Shown: one piece after another, positions 59,228 through 64,000 of the stretch
Numbering within the stretch: position 1 is the stretch's first letter
Layout: the number at the start of each line of letters is the position of its first letter
Assembly: GCF_052857255.1 (NCBI RefSeq)
Contig: NW_027526502.1
Coordinates: 223,501-287,500 of the forward strand
DNA from: Amblyomma americanum
Taxonomy: Eukaryota > Arthropoda > Arachnida > Ixodida > Ixodidae
DNA: 64,000 bases
Direction of reading: 5' to 3'
Position numbers and translations under genes: made by a program
Notes under the pieces: model-generated
The model's database searches: none
What the model was told of the DNA's origin: nothing
The model's input: the letters and a program-made list of their open reading frames with translations, nothing else

Positions 59228-61380
59228 CTTTTATTTGCAGGAAAATCACATCTTCCTGCGGGTGGCAGAGACTAAAGGCATTGTTGCCTGACGAGGTCTC
59301 TGCCCCCGTAACGAAAGGAGCGCTGCCTACAACAGTTCCTCGGAGAGCCGGTACAAAAAAGAGAAGCTGCGTTGCAAATATTACACGCATACATACTATA
59401 CAACATGGTTGTACAGAAGCACTATGGACGTTTTTTTTTTTTAATTACATTGAAGAGTCGCTCATGTCACTAAAACACGTAAAAAGAAGCCAACGTTTGC
59501 ATGATGAAAGTAAATTGACATTTATCATTGTTACTTAACAATCTCAACGGAAAAGAAAATTGCCCGCAATTCACGTTTGAACGTTTTTCTCGGTAGACAG
59601 AAATCAAAAACAGAAGCACAGGTATTTAACTTGTCTATTACCTGATATTCCCGATCTTGTTTTCCATAATTTGTTCTGACTTTTTATTTCTGCGTTTGGG
59701 GTTACGGATATCATATTGCGCCAAGACAGGTGTGTAAATACTGTGGAGCTTCTTCTTATATATTCGCTGCGCCGGTATCCATAGACTTTATTTGCTGGCA
59801 GGTTATATAATCTGGGAAAAGTAGTTAAGCTGACAACAATCTAATAGAGCCGGTGTGGTTCACAAAAATCCGGAGGACACGTTTTTGCAGCAGTTGTAGC
59901 CTATCATAGTTCCCTTTTGTCGTTGGTCCCCAGACCAGAATGTCATACAAAAGTTTAGAATAGAAAAGGGAGGAATATAGCGTTGTTTTAGCCAAAGAGG
60001 TATTAGAGAGGCTATTTTTCTCATGCATCCAACAGACTTCGCGAGTTCCGAGAGCAAGTGATTGACATGAGGAGTCCAAGACAACTCTTCGTAAACCATG
60101 CCCCAAGGAACTTTTGCACACTTACTTGTTCTAAGTTTTGTCCTCTGTACTGTAAGTTAATTTTTTATGCTTATTGATTGGCTTAAATATCATGTACTTC
60201 ATTTTTACTGCATTCAACTGAAGATTGTTTTGTTGCAGCCATGTGGCTGATTCATTTAAATACAGATTGGCCGGTTGTTCAATGTCATGCAGTGTTCTAG
60301 CTGTAAAGAATTAATTATTGTCGTCTGCAAACATGGTTATTGGGGGTGTTTTTTGTAGTTCCTTAATGTCGTTCACGTATAAAAAGAAAAGTAACGGGCC
60401 TAATATCGAACCTTCCGGGACACCTAGTTTAATGTCAAGTTGTTTTCAAGAAGTACAGTCTATTTTAACAAACTGACGCCGAAACGATAAGTAGCTCTTG
60501 ATAAGGTCCAATGTGATGCCTGGAATTCTATATCAATCTAATCTTATAGCCAAGCTTTCGTGGTCAACGGAATCAAAAGCTTTGCGCAGATCGCGAAATA
60601 TTCCTAAGGTGAACAACTGATCTTCAAAATTTCTGATTATTTGCTGCTTTACGGCAAGAAGAGCGTCCTGATTTTTTTTTTGTTTTTTTTGCTGAAAACC
60701 ACACTGCGAGGGTGATATATGATACTTAGTTAGATATTTTGGCAGCCGGTTATTGATTGACAACACGTGAACCTTAGAAAATATCGGCAGAATGAGATTG
60801 GCCGGTTATTCGTAATATCATCAGTTCTACCTTCTTTGTGTATTGGAATTACTTTAGCCAGCTTTAGTTTATTCGGGAAGACTCCTGTAGAAAACGTGTG
60901 ACGAATGAGATAGGCTAGGGCAGGGCTTATTAATAATGACACTCGCTTAACAGGTTCAACTTTATCTTCATCATACCCACATGCGGCATTCTTTTTAAGT
61001 GTATCATAAGACCATTGATTTCTCTTTCGGTAATGGCTTCCAATACGAATGAATTTACTCGACGAGACGACCAGTAGTTCCCACTTTGTAGAACTGACGG
61101 CTGAGGTATGGCCGCATTAATGAAATACTCGTTGATTTTATCTGGTAGCGTCTTGCCTCCTATCGAGTCATTGATTACTATTCGGTCAGCCTTAACCGGT
61201 GATGGGTTTTTGCCAGTAAGTTAATTTACCTGCCTCCAGATCTTTGTCAGATCCGTTCTTTTCCTGGCAAACAGTGTTTCATAATATGCAAGTTTGGCTT
61301 TTTTTGATATCAGCTTTTAATTTATTGCGATACTTTTCAAATTCTTTAAACAAGTCGCCGTCTTTGCATTTGCAACGTGG
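59228..61380 (-). mobile_element. Minus-strand LINE, 5'-truncated, decayed
   Basis: In its own orientation: a linker with ITEREINGLMIHLKR and KINEYFINAAIPQPSV (61150-61000); RT N-terminus FSTGVFPNKLKLAKVIPIHK (near 60880); PSQCGFQQKK and FRDLRKAFDSVDHESL (60766-60533); GVPEGSILGPLLFFLYVND in another frame; MFADDNN (catalytic motif YADD changed to FADD, near 60335); then GMVYEELSWTPHVNHLLSEL and LYSSLFYSKLLYDILVWG (60121-59825). A long 3' UTR ends in AATAAAAG and (CTGA)n. The endonuclease is absent. It looks like a CR1/Rex-type RT. Confidence 0.82.
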
Positions 61381-62759
61381 GATCCATATGGACCTTGAAA
61401 TGGGGTGGGTGGGGACCTGCTACGACTTCACATTACATCTTCGTCTCGTGACTAGGTTTCCCTTCACATTACATCGCTGTCACGTGACCTGGTATTACGT
61501 CACACTTTTATGATGTTATTATTAATACTAATTAGTATTAGCATTACATAATTACATTATTAAGCGTTGGTTAGGCACGCTGACTCATGTATGTTAATTA
61601 GCATTAATTAATTATTTGACGTCATTATATTCGTCACGTGACTCGTCGGCTAGTGACGTCACATGGTGCATGCCGTTTTTTGCAGGCACTTTTTTGTGGA
61701 TATGACCTTGAAATTGAGCCATCTAGTGCTTTCGCGTTAATAAAAGCCCCTCGCTTCTACACAGACGTACAACGCGCCCCTGTTGGTCTACTACAGTCGC
61801 AGCTTGTTTTCGAAGGCAGCATACAGAGGATTGAAAAGAGCGTTTGCTGGGTGGCAAAACTTTCGTCTACGCTGAGTGCTTTCGCTATGCTGGATAGAGC
61901 TAAAAAATCGATATATACAGATATCCATGTGTGTAGCCGTCAAATTGGAATGCACATCGTCGACCATCTTCTGAATATACGCAATTCTCAACTCTAAGAA
62001 GAGTATCGTGAATCCCCCCCTCACCCTCCCGCCATCCTAATTTCTGGTAGATGGTGTAGAAGGCCTGTGTTTGTCAGTGGCCGGTTCGTGCGTGAATGAG
62101 CGAGAGACTTCCAATACGAACAAGTATGCGCGAAGCAGTTGCCGAATATTGACACTGATAAGCTTACTATTACTTAGTGAACCAAACTTCATGAAAAAAG
62201 TGCCCTCCGACGTACTAGTGGTAACGGCGTAAGGGACACCCCTGTCCGCAGGCCATAAACTCTCCGAGGGTTCATCCCATATTATAACCTTCTCTTATTG
62301 CGTGCACATCAATAGTGTTTGTACACACCTTATAAATAATTACACACCGCTTAGTGCTGCTATTGTAATAACTAGTAATCACAATTGTACCATTATCATT
62401 CTGGCTTTCCTGTCTCACGGGATTCTCAGAACTGTTTTTAACTGAAAAACTTCTTAATCGCTTTTTTTTCTCAGGTCGACCACCCGATCTCAATCTCAAA
62501 ATTTGAGGTTGATGTCAGGTTGAGTGAGGTCGCCAGTGGCCTCAGGAAAAGTAAGGTGAGGGCGTCTCAGGAGACCTCAACCTCAACTGATGAGGTTGAG
62601 GTTGAGGGAGGTCAGCACATTTTTTTTGTTTGAGGTGAGGTCGAGATTTTTTAGGTCAAATGTCCACCTCTTGGTGAAATTGCCGACAACATAACAGGGC
62701 GCACATGCGCGAGAGCAGCCACACACGCTATCAACAGAACAGGAACAAAATGTATATTG
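61381..62759. other. No supportable gene; AT-rich and simple-motif DNA
   Basis: 61400-61670 contains several palindromic CACGTG and TGACGTCA-like sites in AT-rich DNA. A 119-codon open stretch at 61638-61997 has no motif I know. 62470-62650 is made of degenerate GAGGTTGAG/CTCAACCTC words, including a perfect inverted repeat at 62574-62602. Confidence 0.45.
62574..62602. repeat. Perfect 12-bp inverted repeat
   Basis: ACCTCAACCTCA, 5-base loop ACTGA, then TGAGGTTGAGGT. It sits inside a stretch enriched in the same words in both orientations. Confidence 0.85.
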
Positions 62760-64000
62760 AGCGGGAGAAGATAACACGTGGCAACCTGTGTCCCAATCAC
62801 GAAACTGTACTCTTTTGCCGTGAACCTGTCAGAGCTGTCGCTGACGCATTCAGTGCCTAACTTGGTTGATTTTAAAGGCTTCCAAGATTTCTCGATCTAT
62901 CTACGTTTTCCCGCGGCCGGTGATTCTGACATTACGGAACATAGCGGCGCCGTCTTTACAGAGGTTGCAATGTCTTGGCAGATGTGCTGTGTTGCCTGGC
63001 TGGAGCGAGGTGCGGTGATGCCTTATGCGCTGGCTAATGCGTTGGCCAGTTTCACCTTCGCAGGCCTTTCCGCTGTACAGTGGAAGCGAATAAGCAACAT
63101 CGGTTGTACATTTGGCGATGTTGCTCTGGTGCTTAACATTGCATTTTTTGTGCAGCTTCTCTTAGAGATACGGGAACAAAGCGACGACAGTTTTGTGGGT
63201 GGCCATGAAATAACACCGTATTTCATGGCTACCTTTTTGACGTTATGAGAGATTTTATGTAAGTATGGCATGACAGCAGGTCTAGTTTCTTCACAAGGCG
63301 TTTCAGCGTGTTTATGCATTTACTGTGACTTAAATTTACTAGATAAAATCTCAGCATAAGAAACCAGGACGTCGTGAGGGTAGCCCGCTGACCGCAAGCG
63401 GTCAAGCTGCCTTAAGAAACTTATCTGCATACTGCGTGAACACGATATCCGCAGGGCATTACCGAGGCAGATGTTGGCAATGCCTCTCTTCACAAGCTTT
63501 TGGTGTGAAGACGAGTAGGGCAGCAGTCCTTTCTTAGTCCGAGGAGAGCAGCTCCAGCAAACGTGGCTCTCGTTAGAGAAGGTGAGAATCAGATCTAAAA
63601 ACCTGATTGAGTCAATGAGGGGCACCTCACGGGTAAACCTCAAGTCAGGACAGGTATCGGTAAAGAAGTACAAGATGTCCATTGCGGCCATTTCGACGCG
63701 GTCACGGGAAGTTAGTTTCAAGAAAAATAAGAAATCGTCCACATAACTAAAATCTTTTGATACCCGATTGTCAGCAAGGTTGTCATGCAAGAGGTTGTCA
63801 AAATGGGATAAAAATATGTGACACAAAACAAGAGCCACACACGAGCCCATTGGAACATCCTGCTTGAGAATGTACCTATGGTTTTCATGTTCTACCAGAG
63901 TAGAAGAAAGGTAGCAAGTTAAAACTGTAAAAAGGAATTCACCGAAAGGCCCCAGCTGTCTTCAAATTGTTCTCACTTTATGACAAGAACTGGTGGGCGA
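62760..64000 (-). pseudogene. Decayed Penelope-like element, runs off the window edge
   Basis: The minus strand reads, from the edge: QLGPFGEFLFTVLTCYLSS, DVPMGSCVALVLCHIFLSHF, the catalytic FSYVDDFLFFL (near 63735), TREVPLIDSIRFLDLIL, SSHQKLVKRGIANICLGNAL, and a stop at 63320. In the same frame follow MPYLHKISHNVKKVA and KLSSLCSRISK, then after a frameshift DVAYSLPLYSGKACEGETGQ, an eroded GIY-YIG region (Tyr and Gly of the second motif lost). The C-terminal DREILEAFKIN follows near 62880. It shares the family layout with 43926-46025 but is clearly a different, older copy. The N-terminus lies beyond 64000. Confidence 0.87.

Noticed and set aside
61638..61997. 119-codon plus-strand frame
   Set aside because: No recognisable motif, no splice or promoter context and both strands are open; cannot support a gene.
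62778..63248. 156-codon plus-strand frame
   Set aside because: Antisense of the decayed Penelope-like C-terminus.

Overview
The window reads as nuclear DNA of an arthropod, most likely a hard tick. It has no bacterial operons, a very long satellite array, and dense nested retroelements: Ty3/gypsy, Penelope-like and several CR1/RTE/I-type non-LTR elements. Several short repeats look like ones I know from tick genomes; the tick assignment is inference from memory, not from a search. I found no confident single-copy host gene. The nearest thing is one exon-like stretch at 41528-41817 (minus strand) with a frameshift.

Layout. (1) 1-29437: about 119 head-to-tail copies of a 247-bp GC-rich satellite. 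They are organised into higher-order repeats with three overlapping registers of 4,939, 6,956 and 7,697 bp. (2) 29438-39884: a decayed plus-strand Ty3/gypsy element with the order gag zinc knuckle, protease, integrase, reverse transcriptase, RNase H (the Gmr1-type order). It is split in gag by a young, apparently intact minus-strand gypsy element (29799-34984) with near-identical 173-bp LTRs, and split again in its RT by a LINE 3' fragment (about 37331-37724). A candidate 3' LTR ends at 39884. (3) 39885-43820: mostly unassigned AT-rich DNA with one exon-like stretch and one hairpin repeat. (4) 43821-46190: a strong hairpin followed by a nearly full Penelope-like element (RT plus GIY-YIG nuclease) with one in-frame stop. 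(5) 46191-53270: LINE debris, including a minus-strand LINE with an SGNH-esterase-like domain whose 3' end runs into a 530-bp (GGAT)n block. (6) 53300-58200: a plus-strand CR1-like LINE with a 2A-like peptide motif in its first ORF, directly followed by the 3' half of an RNase-H-bearing LINE. (7) 58390-59230: (TA)n hairpin, a 377-bp foldback MITE, and a (CAGT)n LINE tail. (8) 59228-61380: a minus-strand LINE. (9) 62760-64000: a decayed minus-strand Penelope-like element that continues past the window edge.

The parts do not form a pathway. They are a record of successive insertions beside, and possibly bounding, a satellite block, as expected of pericentromeric, subtelomeric or other heterochromatin. 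The only element that looks capable of full expression is the minus-strand gypsy. Its gag stop is preceded immediately by a canonical -1 slippery heptamer that leads into an open 1,155-codon pol frame.
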